Source: Chloroflexi bacterium GWB2_54_36
GTDB taxonomy: Bacteria > Chloroflexota > Anaerolineae > Anaerolineales > Anaerolineaceae
Direction: 5' to 3'
NCBI GenBank assembly: GCA_001796355.1
Contig: MGMG01000005.1
Span: 1 to 42,763 of the forward strand
DNA length: 42,763 nucleotides
Shown here: positions 33,497 through 42,703 of the stretch, in pieces
How the letters are laid out: every line of letters starts with the position of its first letter
Numbering within the stretch: the stretch's first letter is position 1
Program-made: the position numbers and the translations under genes
Notes under the pieces: generated by a model
Told to the model about the DNA's origin: nothing
The model's input: the letters and a program-made list of their open reading frames with translations, nothing else
Database searches by the model: none

Positions 33497-35140
33497 TTAT
33501 TCACGATAGGCCTTATAGGCATTGATCAGCCCGTTGGTGGATGAATCGTGGTTGGTGACTGTTTCCACCCCCGCCAGTTCGGGCAGGATTTTCTTCGCCA
33601 GCTGTTTGCCGAGCTCCACGCCCATCTGGTCAAATGAGTTGATCTCCCAGATTACGCCCTGGGTGAAGATTTTGTGCTCATACAGCGCAATCAAAGCGCC
33701 AAGCACCCGCGGCGTTAATTTTGGATACAAAAACGAGTTGGTCGGGCGGTTGCCCGGGAAAGTCTTGGCCGGGATCAATTCCTCGAGTTGCGTCCCGGAA
33801 TATCCGGCAGCCCCCAATTCAGCGCGGGCTTCCTCCGGCGTTTTACCCATCATTAATGCTTCGGTTTGCGCCAGGAAGTTCGACACCAAAATGGCTTGAT
33901 GGTCGCCCAGCGGGTTTTGACTGTTGGCCGCTGCCAGAAAATCGCAGGGAATCAACTGGGTGCCCTGATGAATGAGTTGGTAGAACGCATGCTGCCCATT
34001 GGTGCCGGGTTGCCCCCAGATGACTGGTCCGGTGGAATAATCCACCCATTTTCCCTGGCGAGTGACGCTCTTGCCGTTGCTCTCCATGTCACCCTGCTGG
34101 AAATATGCGGGGAAATGCACCAGATATTGATCGTACGGCAGGATGGCCTGCGACTGAGCGCCGAAGAAATTGTTGTACCAGATGCCAAGCAGCCCCATGA
34201 CAACCGGGATGTTTTTCTCGAAAGGTGTGCTGCGGAAATGTTGGTCCACCTGATGAGCGCCTGCGAGCAATTCTTCGAAGTGCTCCATACCAACGTACAG
34301 CGCAATCGATAGGCCAATGGCTGACCAGAGCGAGTAACGTCCGCCAACCCAATCCCAAAACTCGAACATGTTACGCGTGTCGATGCCAAACTTGCTCACC
34401 GCCTCGGTATTGGTTGACATGGCAGCGAAATGTTTGGCAACTGCAGCTTCATCCTGCGCTGCTTTAAGGAACCAGTTGCGCGCAGAGTGCGCGTTGGTCA
34501 TGGTTTCCTGGGTGGTGAACGTCTTGGACGCCACCAGGAACAAGACGGTTTCGGGGTTTACCAGTTTGAGGGTTTCGACCAGGTCAGAGCTGTCCACATT
34601 GGAAACAAAATGCACCCGTAAGTCGGGGCGGGCGTAAGGTTTTAACGCTTCGCACACCATTTTTGGCCCTAAATCCGAGCCGCCGATCCCGATGTTGACA
34701 ATATCGGTTATGGCTTTGCCGGTATAGCCCTTCCATTCGCCAGAGCGCACGGCTGAACTGAACTCCCGCATTTTATCCAGCACCCGGTTGACTTCTGGCA
34801 TCACATCCTGACCATCCACGTACACTGCGGTATTCGAACGGTTGCGCAACGCCGTATGCAGCACCGCCCGCCCTTCCGTGGTATTAATCTTGTCGCCGTT
34901 GAACATGGCCTCGATGCGCTGACCGAGATCGGATTGCCGCGCCAGGTCCAAAAGCAGCGCCATTGTCCGCTCGGTAATACGGTTCTTGGAGTAATCAAAC
35001 AATATATCGCCAAAACGCAGCGAAAAACGCTCAAAACGGGCAGGATCCGCCGCGAATAAATTCCGCATGTGCAGTTGCGCGATTTCGCGCTGATGCTCAA
35101 CCAACGCCTGCCAGGCGGGGGATTCGACCAGCTTTAGCAT
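33497..35140 (-). CDS. pgi: Glucose-6-phosphate isomerase
   Basis: Pgi interconverts glucose 6-phosphate and fructose 6-phosphate. The 547-residue protein matches the long bacterial form, with [50 protein letters not shown], and near the end [21 protein letters not shown] and [10 protein letters not shown]. Ribosome site AGGAG precedes the ATG. The start overlaps the stop of a 46-codon upstream frame (TAATG). It can take up the fructose 6-phosphate made by NagB. Confidence 0.96.
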   Translation of the reverse strand: MLKLVESPAWQALVEHQREIAQLHMRNLFAADPARFERFSLRFGDILFDYSKNRITERTMALLLDLARQSDLGQRIEAMFNGDKINTTEGRAVLHTALRNRSNTAVYVDGQDVMPEVNRVLDKMREFSSAVRSGEWKGYTGKAITDIVNIGIGGSDLGPKMVCEALKPYARPDLRVHFVSNVDSSDLVETLKLVNPETVLFLVASKTFTTQETMTNAHSARNWFLKAAQDEAAVAKHFAAMSTNTEAVSKFGIDTRNMFEFWDWVGGRYSLWSAIGLSIALYVGMEHFEELLAGAHQVDQHFRSTPFEKNIPVVMGLLGIWYNNFFGAQSQAILPYDQYLVHFPAYFQQGDMESNGKSVTRQGKWVDYSTGPVIWGQPGTNGQHAFYQLIHQGTQLIPCDFLAAANSQNPLGDHQAILVSNFLAQTEALMMGKTPEEARAELGAAGYSGTQLEELIPAKTFPGNRPTNSFLYPKLTPRVLGALIALYEHKIFTQGVIWEINSFDQMGVELGKQLAKKILPELAGVETVTNHDSSTNGLINAYKAYRE

Positions 35141-35280
35141 TACTTTTCTCCTATAAATCCTTGAATGATTATCTTTTCACGCACCACCGCCGGTAGTTGG
35201 CTGTCCGCTGAAATCAACCTGGGGACGTTAATCAGGCTTTCGTAAGGGGCAGCCTGACCAGCCAAGGGATGAACGGCCAT
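35140..35280 (-). pseudogene. 46-codon remnant of phosphoglucomutase N-terminus, coupled to pgi
   Basis: The frame begins ATG at 35280 after a near-ideal ribosome site (AGGAGG) and ends TAA sharing a base with the pgi ATG. The first 25 residues, MAVHPLAG through ESLINVPRLISA, closely resemble the start of alpha-phosphoglucomutase (Pgm; E. coli begins MAIHNRAGQP...DLINV). The last 21 residues ([14 protein letters not shown]...GEK) do not look like Pgm. A complete enzyme has over 500 residues and the phosphoserine and metal sites are missing, so no enzyme is made. It is probably what remains of a pgm gene after a deletion. Because the ribosome site and reading frame are kept, it may now serve as a leader peptide that couples translation into pgi. 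Confidence 0.6.
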
Positions 35281-35293
35281 ATTTCCTCCTGCC

Positions 35294-35321
35294 AAAAAAC
35301 CAGAAGCCTATTCGACTCTGG
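35294..35321 (-). terminator. Weak intrinsic terminator after the KDG kinase gene
   Basis: On the minus strand CCAGA and TCTGG form a short stem with a 12-base loop, followed by six Ts. The stem is only five pairs and begins right at the stop codon, so termination would be partial at best. Confidence 0.3.
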
Positions 35322-35323
35322 AA

Positions 35324-36406
35324 TTAGCGTTGAATCCGCGCGGAGCCACCCCTGGCAAACGCCTTGACCTGCTCGAGAGTTGCCATGGTGGTATCCCCCG
35401 GGAAGGTGGTGATCAATGCGCCGTGCGCCCAACCCAGATTAACCGCTTCCTGCGGTTCTTCGCCTGCCAGTAATCCGTAAAACAGCCCCGCGGCAAAACC
35501 GTCACCGCCGCCGACCCGGTCGTAAACTTCCAATTCAGCAGTCGGCGAAATATATGTTTTCCCGTCGATCCAGGCAACGGCCCCCCAGCTATGCCGGCTG
35601 GTCGAATGCACTTCGCGCAGCGTGGTAGCCACGACTTTAATTTGCGGATATTTTTCCAACACCTCGTCGATCATGCCAAAAAAGACGCTTGGATCCAGTT
35701 TGGATTTGGCGGCAATCTTTGGTCCGGCGATCCCCAGCCCCAGTTGCAGGTCTTCCTCGTTTCCCACCAATACATCCACATTTTCAACGATGCGGGAAAT
35801 AACGGATTGCGCTTTGGTTGCGCCGCCCCAGATATTCCATAATTTGGCGCGGTAGTTGAGGTCAAAAGAGGTAACCGCTCCGGCCTTCTTAGCCGTTTTC
35901 ATGCCTTCGATGATCACTTCGCCGGTCGTCTCTGACAGCGAGGCAAAGATGCCGCCGCTGTGCAGCCAACGCACGCCTTCTGCCAAAATGGCCTGCCAGT
36001 CAAAGTCACCCGGCTTGAGCTCGGCGGCAGCCTCATTGGCGCGGTTGTAGAATACCACCGGCGCGCGCATGCCGTAGCCGCGATCGGAGTAGATGGTCGC
36101 CATGTTGGGTCCATTGACGCCGTTGTGGGTGAAGTGCTTGTAAAACGGCTTGATTCCCATGGCACGCACGCGTTCAGCAATCAAATCGCCAATGGGGTAA
36201 TCCACCATAGCAGCCACCACACCCGTCCGCAGCCTGAAACAATTGGCCAGATTAGCCGCCACATTATATTCGCCGCCGCTGGGATGCACCTGCCATTCCG
36301 TGGCTTTGCTGAAGGGGACGATGCCTGGATCGACCCGGTGGTTAAGCGCGCCAAGTGAAACCAGGTCCAACGAACCAGTTTGCGGAATGTTCAAACCTTT
36401 AGCCAT
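35324..36406 (-). CDS. kdgK: 2-Keto-3-deoxygluconate kinase (PfkB family)
   Basis: The 360-residue ribokinase-family enzyme probably phosphorylates KDG to KDPG, the end of the hexuronate pathway. It has the N-terminal substrate Gly pair in HPSGGEYNVAANLA, the KDG-kinase-like APVVFYNRANEAAAEL, SFDLNYRAKLW, and the anion-hole and catalytic-base segment YDRVGGGDGFAAGLFYG (Asp302). A GGGD instead of the usual GAGD is a mild change. Ribosome site AAGGATAAAACTC precedes the ATG. Other PfkB sugar-acid kinases are possible. Its place beside the uronate regulator and SDR supports KdgK. Confidence 0.83.
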   Translation of the reverse strand: MAKGLNIPQTGSLDLVSLGALNHRVDPGIVPFSKATEWQVHPSGGEYNVAANLANCFRLRTGVVAAMVDYPIGDLIAERVRAMGIKPFYKHFTHNGVNGPNMATIYSDRGYGMRAPVVFYNRANEAAAELKPGDFDWQAILAEGVRWLHSGGIFASLSETTGEVIIEGMKTAKKAGAVTSFDLNYRAKLWNIWGGATKAQSVISRIVENVDVLVGNEEDLQLGLGIAGPKIAAKSKLDPSVFFGMIDEVLEKYPQIKVVATTLREVHSTSRHSWGAVAWIDGKTYISPTAELEVYDRVGGGDGFAAGLFYGLLAGEEPQEAVNLGWAHGALITTFPGDTTMATLEQVKAFARGGSARIQR

Positions 36407-36502
36407 GAGTTTTATCCTTTGCTGAATGGATTAGCGATTTATTATTGCACAATTTACATTTGATGGTTGAATGTGGTCTAGAACTTCAAGGGCTTGCTAT
36501 GA

Positions 36503-37510
36503 TCAAGCTGAATCGCGGATAAACAATTCGGGTTCGATCTGGTAGGCAGCCGAACTGCCCTCACCGGCGATGAGGTCGATCAGCGCGCGCATGGCCAGCC
36601 GGCCAATGTGCGTCAATGGCACATGCATGGTGGTCAGTTGCGGGCGGATGATCGTCGCCAGTGGAATATCATCTACCCCGATAATGGCGACATCCTCGGG
36701 CACCCTTTTACCCAGTTCCTGGCACATCTGCATAGCGCCGACTGCCACGAGGTCGTTGTAGGCGAAGATCGCGTTCACGTCAGGCCGGCGCCGCAATAAA
36801 ACTGCAGCAGCCTCACGTCCGCCTTCCGTGGTTGGCTGGGTGCTCATCACGAGTTGGGGATTATAGGGGATTTCCGCGGACCGCAGCCCGTTTTTATAGC
36901 CGTCCAGCCGGCGCTGATTGGAAAACGAATTGGCTGGACCGCCAATGTAGGCAATTACCCTGCGATCTAAACCCATAAAATGTTGCAGCACGCGCTGCGC
37001 GCTGCGGTGATCGTTGACGTTGATTGTGATCAGGTTCGCGTGGGATTGTTTGAGCTCGCGATTAACCAGTACAATCGCTGGGAAACGCTGCACTTGATAT
37101 TCCAGAGCCTGACCCGATAAACGCGAACTGCACAGGATTACGCCATCGATCCCCTTTTGCCACAGCGTTTCCAGTGCGGCAGTTTCACGGACAGCGTCTT
37201 CATTGGTGTTGACCAGAAAAATATTGTAAAGGTTTTCGAAGGCAGCGTCTTCCACGCCGCGGGCTATTTGAGCAAAAAACGGATTGGTATTATCCGGCAC
37301 CACCAAACCGATGGTGGTCGTCTGACTGGTCGCCAGCCCGCGGGCAAAAGTATTGGGGCGGTAGCCCATTTCCTCCACCAGGCTCAGAATGTGCTGGCGG
37401 AGTTCATCGCTCAACCCGGGTTTGTTGTTGATCGCCCGGGAAACGGTCATCATGGATACATTGGCAGCTTTGGCGATATCGGCGAGTGTCGTTCGTTTGA
37501 TCATTTTCAT
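36503..37510 (-). CDS. LacI-family regulator 2
   Basis: The 335-residue regulator has the helix-turn-helix TLADIAKAANVSMMTVSRAINNKPG, the hinge YRPNTFARGLATSQTTTIG, and an effector domain with VVPDNTNPFFAQIARG, FAYNDLVAVGAMQ and IIGVDDIPLATIIRPQLTT. It is a paralogue of LacI 1; the recognition helices differ by few residues, and both promoters hold the same palindrome. The start at 37510 or the ATG two codons later (37504) are both possible. It is divergent from the SDR gene, so the shared intergenic operator probably controls both directions. Confidence 0.94.
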   Translation of the reverse strand: MKMIKRTTLADIAKAANVSMMTVSRAINNKPGLSDELRQHILSLVEEMGYRPNTFARGLATSQTTTIGLVVPDNTNPFFAQIARGVEDAAFENLYNIFLVNTNEDAVRETAALETLWQKGIDGVILCSSRLSGQALEYQVQRFPAIVLVNRELKQSHANLITINVNDHRSAQRVLQHFMGLDRRVIAYIGGPANSFSNQRRLDGYKNGLRSAEIPYNPQLVMSTQPTTEGGREAAAVLLRRRPDVNAIFAYNDLVAVGAMQMCQELGKRVPEDVAIIGVDDIPLATIIRPQLTTMHVPLTHIGRLAMRALIDLIAGEGSSAAYQIEPELFIRDSA

Positions 37511-37572
37511 TTCCGCGGTATGATATTCGTTATATAAGCCGCAGGCAAATAATGTTATAATATTACTGTTAC

Positions 37573-37584
37573 GTTAGCGCTAAC
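37573..37584. promoter_or_regulatory. LacI-type operator between lacI 2 and SDR
   Basis: GTTAGCGCTAAC is identical to the site in the lacI 1 promoter. It lies 12 bases after a plus-strand TATAAT (37556-37561), which could serve the SDR gene. It also lies upstream of a minus-strand TATTAT (37562-37557) directed at lacI 2. Confidence 0.75.
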
Positions 37585-37684
37585 TCAACACAATTGTAGC
37601 ACAATTTTCGGCAAGATGGGTTCATCCATTAATCAGAAGTGCCAAAGCGAATGCAATTAATCAGGGTGCGGAGGAAAAGATCCA

Positions 37685-38521
37685 ATGAGTACAGAATTTA
37701 CCAAAGCCTATGATTTCAGTGGGCAGAGCATCGTTATCACAGGCGGAGCGGGCGTGCTGGGCGGTGAAATGGCCCGGGCGCTGGGCGAACGGGGGGCGAA
37801 TGTCGCAATTTTAGATTTCAACCTGCCGGCAGCCCAGAAAATGGTGGATGGTCTGGCATCGATCCCAGGCGCGGGAAAGGTCATAGCTGTGCAAGGCAAC
37901 GTGTTGGACAAGGGCTCGTTTCAGGCGGCGGTGGATTTTATTCTGGCGGAATTTGGAAAAATCGACAGCTTGATTAATGCTGCCGGCGGCAATAAACCCG
38001 ACGCGACTACCAGCGCCGATAAAACCTTTTTCGATCTGGACGAAAGCGCCATCCGCTGGGTATTTGACCTGAACCTGCTCGGTACCATCGTGCCATCGCA
38101 GATCATCGGCAAACACATGGCTGACCGCAAGCAAGGCGTGATCCTCAACGTTTCCTCCATGAACGCGTTTCGCCCATTGACCCGTATCCCCGCTTATTCT
38201 GCTGCCAAAGCTGGCGCCAGCAACTTCACCCAGTGGCTGGCGGTACACATGGCGCAGGAATATTCGCCGCTCATCCGCGTCAATGCCATTGCCCCCGGCT
38301 TCTTCTTGACCGAGCAAAACCGCTTTCTGATGACCGAGCAGAGCACCGGCGAATTAACAGCGCGCGGCCAGAAAATCCTCGATCACACCCCGATGGGTCG
38401 TTTTGGCAACCCGGAGGATTTGAACGGCACCGTGTTATGGCTGCTCTCGCCAGCCTCCGCATTCGTAACCGGGATCATTGTGCCCGTGGACGGCGGTTTT
38501 TCAGCCTACAGTGGCGTCTAA
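37685..38521 (+). CDS. SDR oxidoreductase, probable D-fructuronate reductase (mannonate dehydrogenase)
   Basis: The 278-residue short-chain dehydrogenase has VITGGAGVLGGEMA for NAD(P) (18-30), LINAAGGNKPDAT, NVSSMNAFRPL (Ser157/158) and YSAAK (Tyr171, Lys175). The end APGFFLTEQNRFL...GIIVPVDGGFSAYSGV matches SDRs annotated as D-mannonate oxidoreductase. In this pathway it would reduce fructuronate from UxaC/UxaE to mannonate, replacing the unrelated UxuB of E. coli. It starts with ATG at 37685 after GGAGG and is followed 74 bases later by the LarA-like gene. Substrate is inferred from family resemblance and context. Confidence 0.85.
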   Translation: MSTEFTKAYDFSGQSIVITGGAGVLGGEMARALGERGANVAILDFNLPAAQKMVDGLASIPGAGKVIAVQGNVLDKGSFQAAVDFILAEFGKIDSLINAAGGNKPDATTSADKTFFDLDESAIRWVFDLNLLGTIVPSQIIGKHMADRKQGVILNVSSMNAFRPLTRIPAYSAAKAGASNFTQWLAVHMAQEYSPLIRVNAIAPGFFLTEQNRFLMTEQSTGELTARGQKILDHTPMGRFGNPEDLNGTVLWLLSPASAFVTGIIVPVDGGFSAYSGV

Positions 38522-38595
38522 CCGACAGGTTATCCTTTGGGCCATGGTTCGGTTCCGCGGCAGGTAGGCCAGATTGCAGGTGGAGGTTATCCGCA

Positions 38596-39861
38596 ATGAT
38601 TTATTCTCAAAATTACTCCCCAACCGGATTGCTGGACCAGCAAACGATTTATGAGACCCTGGCACAAGGGTTCGAGGGAAAATTTACCGGGCAGAAAGTC
38701 CTGGCATTAATCCCCGACCATACCCGCTCGCTGCCGCTGCCCGATTTGTTCCGCATGGTGGTGGAAATCCTGCGCGACGCCCGCCAGCTTGATTTTATGA
38801 TTGCGCTGGGCACCCACCCCGCCATGACCGAGCAGCACATCCTGAAAATCATCGGAATCACTCCGGAAGAACGCAGCACCACCTATGCCCGCATTGGGTT
38901 GTTCAACCATGCCTGGAACGACCCGGGCATGTTGACCTCGCTTGGTACGATGGACAAGGATGAGATTCGCAAAATCGCCGGCCCCAGTTGGCATCCGTCG
39001 CTGCCCGAAGAAGTGGCGATCCGCGTCAACAAGTTGGTGCTCGAATACGACCACATCTTGATCATCGGGCCCACTTTCCCGCACGAAGTGGTCGGCTTTT
39101 CGGGCGGCGCTAAATACATTTTCCCGGGCATTTCCGGGGCGGACATGATCAACGCCACCCACTGGCTGGGCGCGTTGGCGGGGGTGGTGGGTACCATCGG
39201 CATCAAAGACACGCCGGTGCGCGCCATGATCCACGCCGCTGCCGCCCGACTTAATACCCCCATCACGCTGGCGGCCCTGATTGTCGAGGGGCACGATTTG
39301 GCTGGACTGGTAATAGGCGACGTTTATGACGCCTGGAATGCAGCGGCGGATCTTTCGGCGCAACGCCACATCCGCTGGGTCGAGACGCCTTTCAAACGGG
39401 TATTATCCTGGGCGCCAGCCATGTACGATGAATTGTGGACGGCTGCCAAGGCCATGTATAAGCTGGAACCCGCCGTTGCCGTCGGCGGCGAGGTGATCAT
39501 ATACGCGCCGCACCTGGACGTGGTCAGCCATGTGCACGGCAAGTACATCTACGAGATTGGTTACCACATCCTGCCGTACTTCCTAACCGATTGGGAGCGC
39601 TTCAAGCATGTGCCGCTAGGCGTGCTGGCGCACAGCACCCATGTGCGCGGCTCGGGTGTGATGGAAAATGGCAAAGAAAAGGCTAACGTGCGCGTGGTAC
39701 TGGCCAGTAAGGTTTCGCCGGAAGACTGCGCCCGTCTGAACCTGGGCTATTTGGATCCAGCCGATGTCGATGTGGAGTCCTGGAAAGACCGCGAAGATGA
39801 AGGCATTTTGTACGTGCCGCGCGCCGGTGAAATCCTATTTCGCAAAATTCCAGCCGCTTAA
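38596..39861 (+). CDS. LarA-like nickel-pincer racemase/epimerase (DUF2088)
   Basis: The 421-residue protein belongs to the LarA superfamily of racemases and epimerases of 2-hydroxyacids, which use a nickel-pincer nucleotide. Visible marks are IPDHTRSLPL (Asp41, Arg44), ALGTH (His74), FPHEVVGFSGGAKYIFPGISG (His163, Lys173) and NATHW (His189). The spacings 163-173-189 equal those of His174, Lys184 and His200 in the L. plantarum enzyme, where Lys184 holds the cofactor and His200 binds nickel. The start is ATG at 38596 with GGAGG upstream; a longer frame to 38233 is out-of-frame SDR sequence. No larB, larC or larE cofactor genes are in the window. Context suggests an aldonate or uronate as substrate. 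Confidence 0.87.
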   Translation: MIYSQNYSPTGLLDQQTIYETLAQGFEGKFTGQKVLALIPDHTRSLPLPDLFRMVVEILRDARQLDFMIALGTHPAMTEQHILKIIGITPEERSTTYARIGLFNHAWNDPGMLTSLGTMDKDEIRKIAGPSWHPSLPEEVAIRVNKLVLEYDHILIIGPTFPHEVVGFSGGAKYIFPGISGADMINATHWLGALAGVVGTIGIKDTPVRAMIHAAAARLNTPITLAALIVEGHDLAGLVIGDVYDAWNAAADLSAQRHIRWVETPFKRVLSWAPAMYDELWTAAKAMYKLEPAVAVGGEVIIYAPHLDVVSHVHGKYIYEIGYHILPYFLTDWERFKHVPLGVLAHSTHVRGSGVMENGKEKANVRVVLASKVSPEDCARLNLGYLDPADVDVESWKDREDEGILYVPRAGEILFRKIPAA

Positions 39862-39868
39862 GCGCCTG

Positions 39869-39897
39869 TTGAGAACGTTGACTGACAGTGGGATAAT
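39869..39897 (+). promoter_or_regulatory. Sigma70-type promoter of gnd
   Basis: TTGAGA (39869-39874) and GATAAT (39892-39897) each match the consensus at five of six positions, with a 17-base spacer. It begins eight bases after the LarA-like stop and gives gnd its own start about 50 bases upstream of its ATG. Confidence 0.65.
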
Positions 39898-39956
39898 CAG
39901 GCCATCGATTTCGCCCCACTATTACACCGATGAGTAAACAAATCATGGAGCAGTAC

Positions 39957-41345
39957 ATGACTACAAATTATGCACTCGGGATTCTTGGACTTGGCGTGAT
40001 GGGCCGCAGCCTGGCACAAAATTTCACCCGCAACGGCTTCCTGCCGATCGGTTATGATGTTGCGCCAAAACTGCCAGCTGACTTTGAAGTCAAGGTCACC
40101 AACTCGCTCGAGGAGTTAGTCCATGCGCTGACACCCCCGCGTACACTCTTCTTGATGGTCCCGGCCGGCGCTCCGGTTGACACCGCTATTGCATCGCTCA
40201 AACCTTACCTGTCAAGGGGGGATCTGATTATCGACGGCGGAAACTCCTTTTTTATGGACACCGAACGCCGGGTGAAGGAGCTGGCGCAGGAGGGGCTGCT
40301 ATTCATTGGCACCGGCGTCTCCGGCGGGGAAAGCGGGGCTTTGTGGGGACCCAGCCTGATGCCTGGCGGATCGGCGGAGGCCTGGCCGATGGTGCAGAAA
40401 ATGTTCGAATCCATTGCCGCCAAGGCGGATGACGGCGAGCCGTGCGTTGGCTGGATGGGATCCGGCGGCGCCGGGCATTACGTCAAAATGGTGCATAACG
40501 GCATCGAGTATGGTGATATGCAATTGATTGCCGAAATCTACGATTTATTACACCGCGGCGCTGGCATTTCCAACCAGGAATTAGCCAAAATTTTTACCCG
40601 CTGGAATGAGGGTGTATTACGCTCCTATTTGATTGAGATTACCGCCCAGATCCTGGAACGCATGGACGAGGAGACCGGTCAACCGCTGGTGGATTTGATC
40701 CTGGACGAGGCTGCCCAGAAAGGCACCGGCAAATGGGCTTCGCAAAACTCATTCGACCTGGGCATCGCCATCCCCACCATTAATTCAGCGGTTGAAAGCC
40801 GCATGATTTCGGCGCTCAAATCCGAGCGCATTGCCGCCGCCAAAGTGCTCGGCAAAACTGACACATTCAGCGGCGACCGCCAGCATCTGGTTGCCGCCGC
40901 CGAACAGGCGCTATATGCCAGCAAGATCATTTCCTACGCCCAGGGGCTGCAACTGCTGGCAGCCGCCTCGCAGGAGTACCACTGGAATCTGGAACTCTCG
41001 CAGATCGTGCGCGTATGGCGCGCGGGCTGCATCATCCGGGCGGCGCTGCTCAGCGATATCACCGCAGCCTATGTTGCCAACCCGGCGCTGCCGAACCTGC
41101 TGCTCGATAAAGCCTTCAAAGAGGCTGTACTCACCCGCCAGGCTGCCTGGCGTGAAGTGATTCAAACCGCAGTCGGCCTGGGAATTCCGATGCTGGCGAC
41201 CAACGCCTCGCTGGCGTATTTTGACGCCTATCGTTCGGAACGCTTGCCCGCCAACCTGACTCAGGCGCAGCGTGATTATTTTGGCGCTCACACGTACCGC
41301 CGCATCGACCGCGAGGGCACGTTCCACACCCGCTGGGAAGATTAA
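39957..41345 (+). CDS. gnd: 6-Phosphogluconate dehydrogenase, decarboxylating
   Basis: Gnd oxidises 6-phosphogluconate to ribulose 5-phosphate and CO2 with NAD(P). The 462-residue protein has LGILGLGVMGRSLA for the cofactor, MVPAGAPVD, IIDGGNSFF, GTGVSGGESGALWGPSLMPGG, HYVKMVHNGIEYGDMQLIAE with the catalytic Lys, and KGTGKWASQNSFDLGIAIPTI. The length fits the long, dimeric form. The start at 39957 (MTTNYALG) has GGAG upstream; an ATG nine codons earlier precedes that site and is less likely. tal follows after 139 bases, so the oxidative and non-oxidative pentose phosphate steps lie together. Confidence 0.95.
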   Translation: MTTNYALGILGLGVMGRSLAQNFTRNGFLPIGYDVAPKLPADFEVKVTNSLEELVHALTPPRTLFLMVPAGAPVDTAIASLKPYLSRGDLIIDGGNSFFMDTERRVKELAQEGLLFIGTGVSGGESGALWGPSLMPGGSAEAWPMVQKMFESIAAKADDGEPCVGWMGSGGAGHYVKMVHNGIEYGDMQLIAEIYDLLHRGAGISNQELAKIFTRWNEGVLRSYLIEITAQILERMDEETGQPLVDLILDEAAQKGTGKWASQNSFDLGIAIPTINSAVESRMISALKSERIAAAKVLGKTDTFSGDRQHLVAAAEQALYASKIISYAQGLQLLAAASQEYHWNLELSQIVRVWRAGCIIRAALLSDITAAYVANPALPNLLLDKAFKEAVLTRQAAWREVIQTAVGLGIPMLATNASLAYFDAYRSERLPANLTQAQRDYFGAHTYRRIDREGTFHTRWED

Positions 41346-41484
41346 TAAACCCAACTGCCCTATTCCAGCGTAACCTTAATTAACGATGTTAAAATGGATT
41401 ATTCCGGCGGCATCCCCTTGATATTATGACGATCTGCCCAGGTGCGTTCGACTGCGCCTGAATTGAAATGATAGAGGTGAATAG

Positions 41485-42609
41485 ATGATGAATACCACTA
41501 CACAGTTATTGGAAGCTGGACAATCGGTCTGGTACGACAATATTCAGCGTAATCTCCTTAAAAACGGCGAAATGGCCGGGATGATCGCCCGCGGCGAAAT
41601 CCGCGGCGTCACCTCCAATCCGTCCATATTCATGAATGCCATCACCAAATCGCAGGATTATGACCAGAGCTTGCTACCTCTGGTTGATTCAGGATTATCC
41701 GCCGAGGAAATTTTCTTCCGGCTGGCAATCGAAGATATTCAAGCAGCCACAGATCTGTTCCTGCCGCTTTACCGGCAGTCCAAAGGCGGTGACGGCTATG
41801 TAAGTTTGGAAGTCAGTCCGTATCTGGCAAACGATACTGAAAGCACGCTGGTGCAGGTCAAAAAGCTGTGGCAGTTGGTAGATCGCCCAAACCTGATGAT
41901 CAAGATACCGGCAACCAAAGCCGGCATCCCAGCGATTACCGCCGCGATTGCCGCTGGAATCAACGTCAATGTGACGCTCATCTTTTCGCTGCAACGTTAC
42001 AGCGAAGTGATGGATGCCTACCTGAAAGGCCTGGAACAACGCACAGCAGCCGGGATGCCGGTCGATACGATCGCCTCGGTAGCCTCTTTTTTTGTTTCGC
42101 GGGTGGACACCAACGTGGACAAGCGCCTGCAAAGCATCGTCCAGGCCGGCGGAGCGAAGGCCAAACAGGCGGAAGGTCTGCTTGGTAAAGCTGCCATTGC
42201 CAACGCCCGCCTGGCTTACGCTGCCTACAAAAAAGTCTTCAACAGCGAACGTTTTCTCAAGCTCAAGAAGCAAGGCGCGCGCGTCCAGCGCCCGTTATGG
42301 GCTTCGACCAGCACCAAGAACCCGGCTTACCGCGACGTGATGTACGTGGAGGAGCTGATTGGCCGGGATACGATCAATACCATTCCGCAGCAAACGCTGA
42401 ATGCATTCCTGGATCACGGCAAGGTGCGCCCAAGCTTGGACGAAGATTTGACCGGGGCAACCAAAGCGTTGGCTGACCTGGAAACGTTGGGCATATCGAT
42501 GGACGAGGTCACCTACGAGCTGGAGGTGGAGGGCGTCAAGACCTTCGCCGATGCGTTTACCGTGCTGCTGGACGCGGTCAAAGCGAAAACCGGAGCAGCA
42601 GTTCAATAA
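41485..42609 (+). CDS. tal: Transaldolase
   Basis: Transaldolase moves a dihydroxyacetone unit between sugar phosphates. The 374-residue protein has IRGVTSNPSIFMNAI, the Schiff-base lysine in NLMIKIPATKAG (Lys140), NVNVTLIFSLQRY, SVASFFVSRVDTNVDKRL and RPLWASTSTKNPAY. The length fits the longer bacterial transaldolases often found with gnd and zwf. Two tandem ATGs (41485 and 41488) follow AGAGGTG. The 139-base gap before it shows no clear terminator. Confidence 0.95.
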   Translation: MMNTTTQLLEAGQSVWYDNIQRNLLKNGEMAGMIARGEIRGVTSNPSIFMNAITKSQDYDQSLLPLVDSGLSAEEIFFRLAIEDIQAATDLFLPLYRQSKGGDGYVSLEVSPYLANDTESTLVQVKKLWQLVDRPNLMIKIPATKAGIPAITAAIAAGINVNVTLIFSLQRYSEVMDAYLKGLEQRTAAGMPVDTIASVASFFVSRVDTNVDKRLQSIVQAGGAKAKQAEGLLGKAAIANARLAYAAYKKVFNSERFLKLKKQGARVQRPLWASTSTKNPAYRDVMYVEELIGRDTINTIPQQTLNAFLDHGKVRPSLDEDLTGATKALADLETLGISMDEVTYELEVEGVKTFADAFTVLLDAVKAKTGAAVQ

Positions 42610-42613
42610 CCTC

Positions 42614-42644
42614 CGTGCGATGCACCTTTAAGGTGCTTTGCACG
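42614..42644. repeat. Imperfect hairpin after tal
   Basis: CGTGC and GCACG enclose the palindrome GCACCTTTAAGGTGC, with three unpaired bases on each side. It starts five bases after the tal stop and is related to the GGTGC-type repeat at 32582-32614. No T-run follows. Confidence 0.55.
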
Positions 42645-42703
42645 TGCACTAGAACTTTATTTGCGTGCGCAGGCGATTGTATCTTCCGAGAAAAGGGAAA
42701 CAT

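Noticed and set aside
38233-38595. Upstream extension of the LarA-like gene
   Set aside because: This part is the SDR gene read in another frame. The ATG at 38596 has a ribosome site and starts the family-like sequence.
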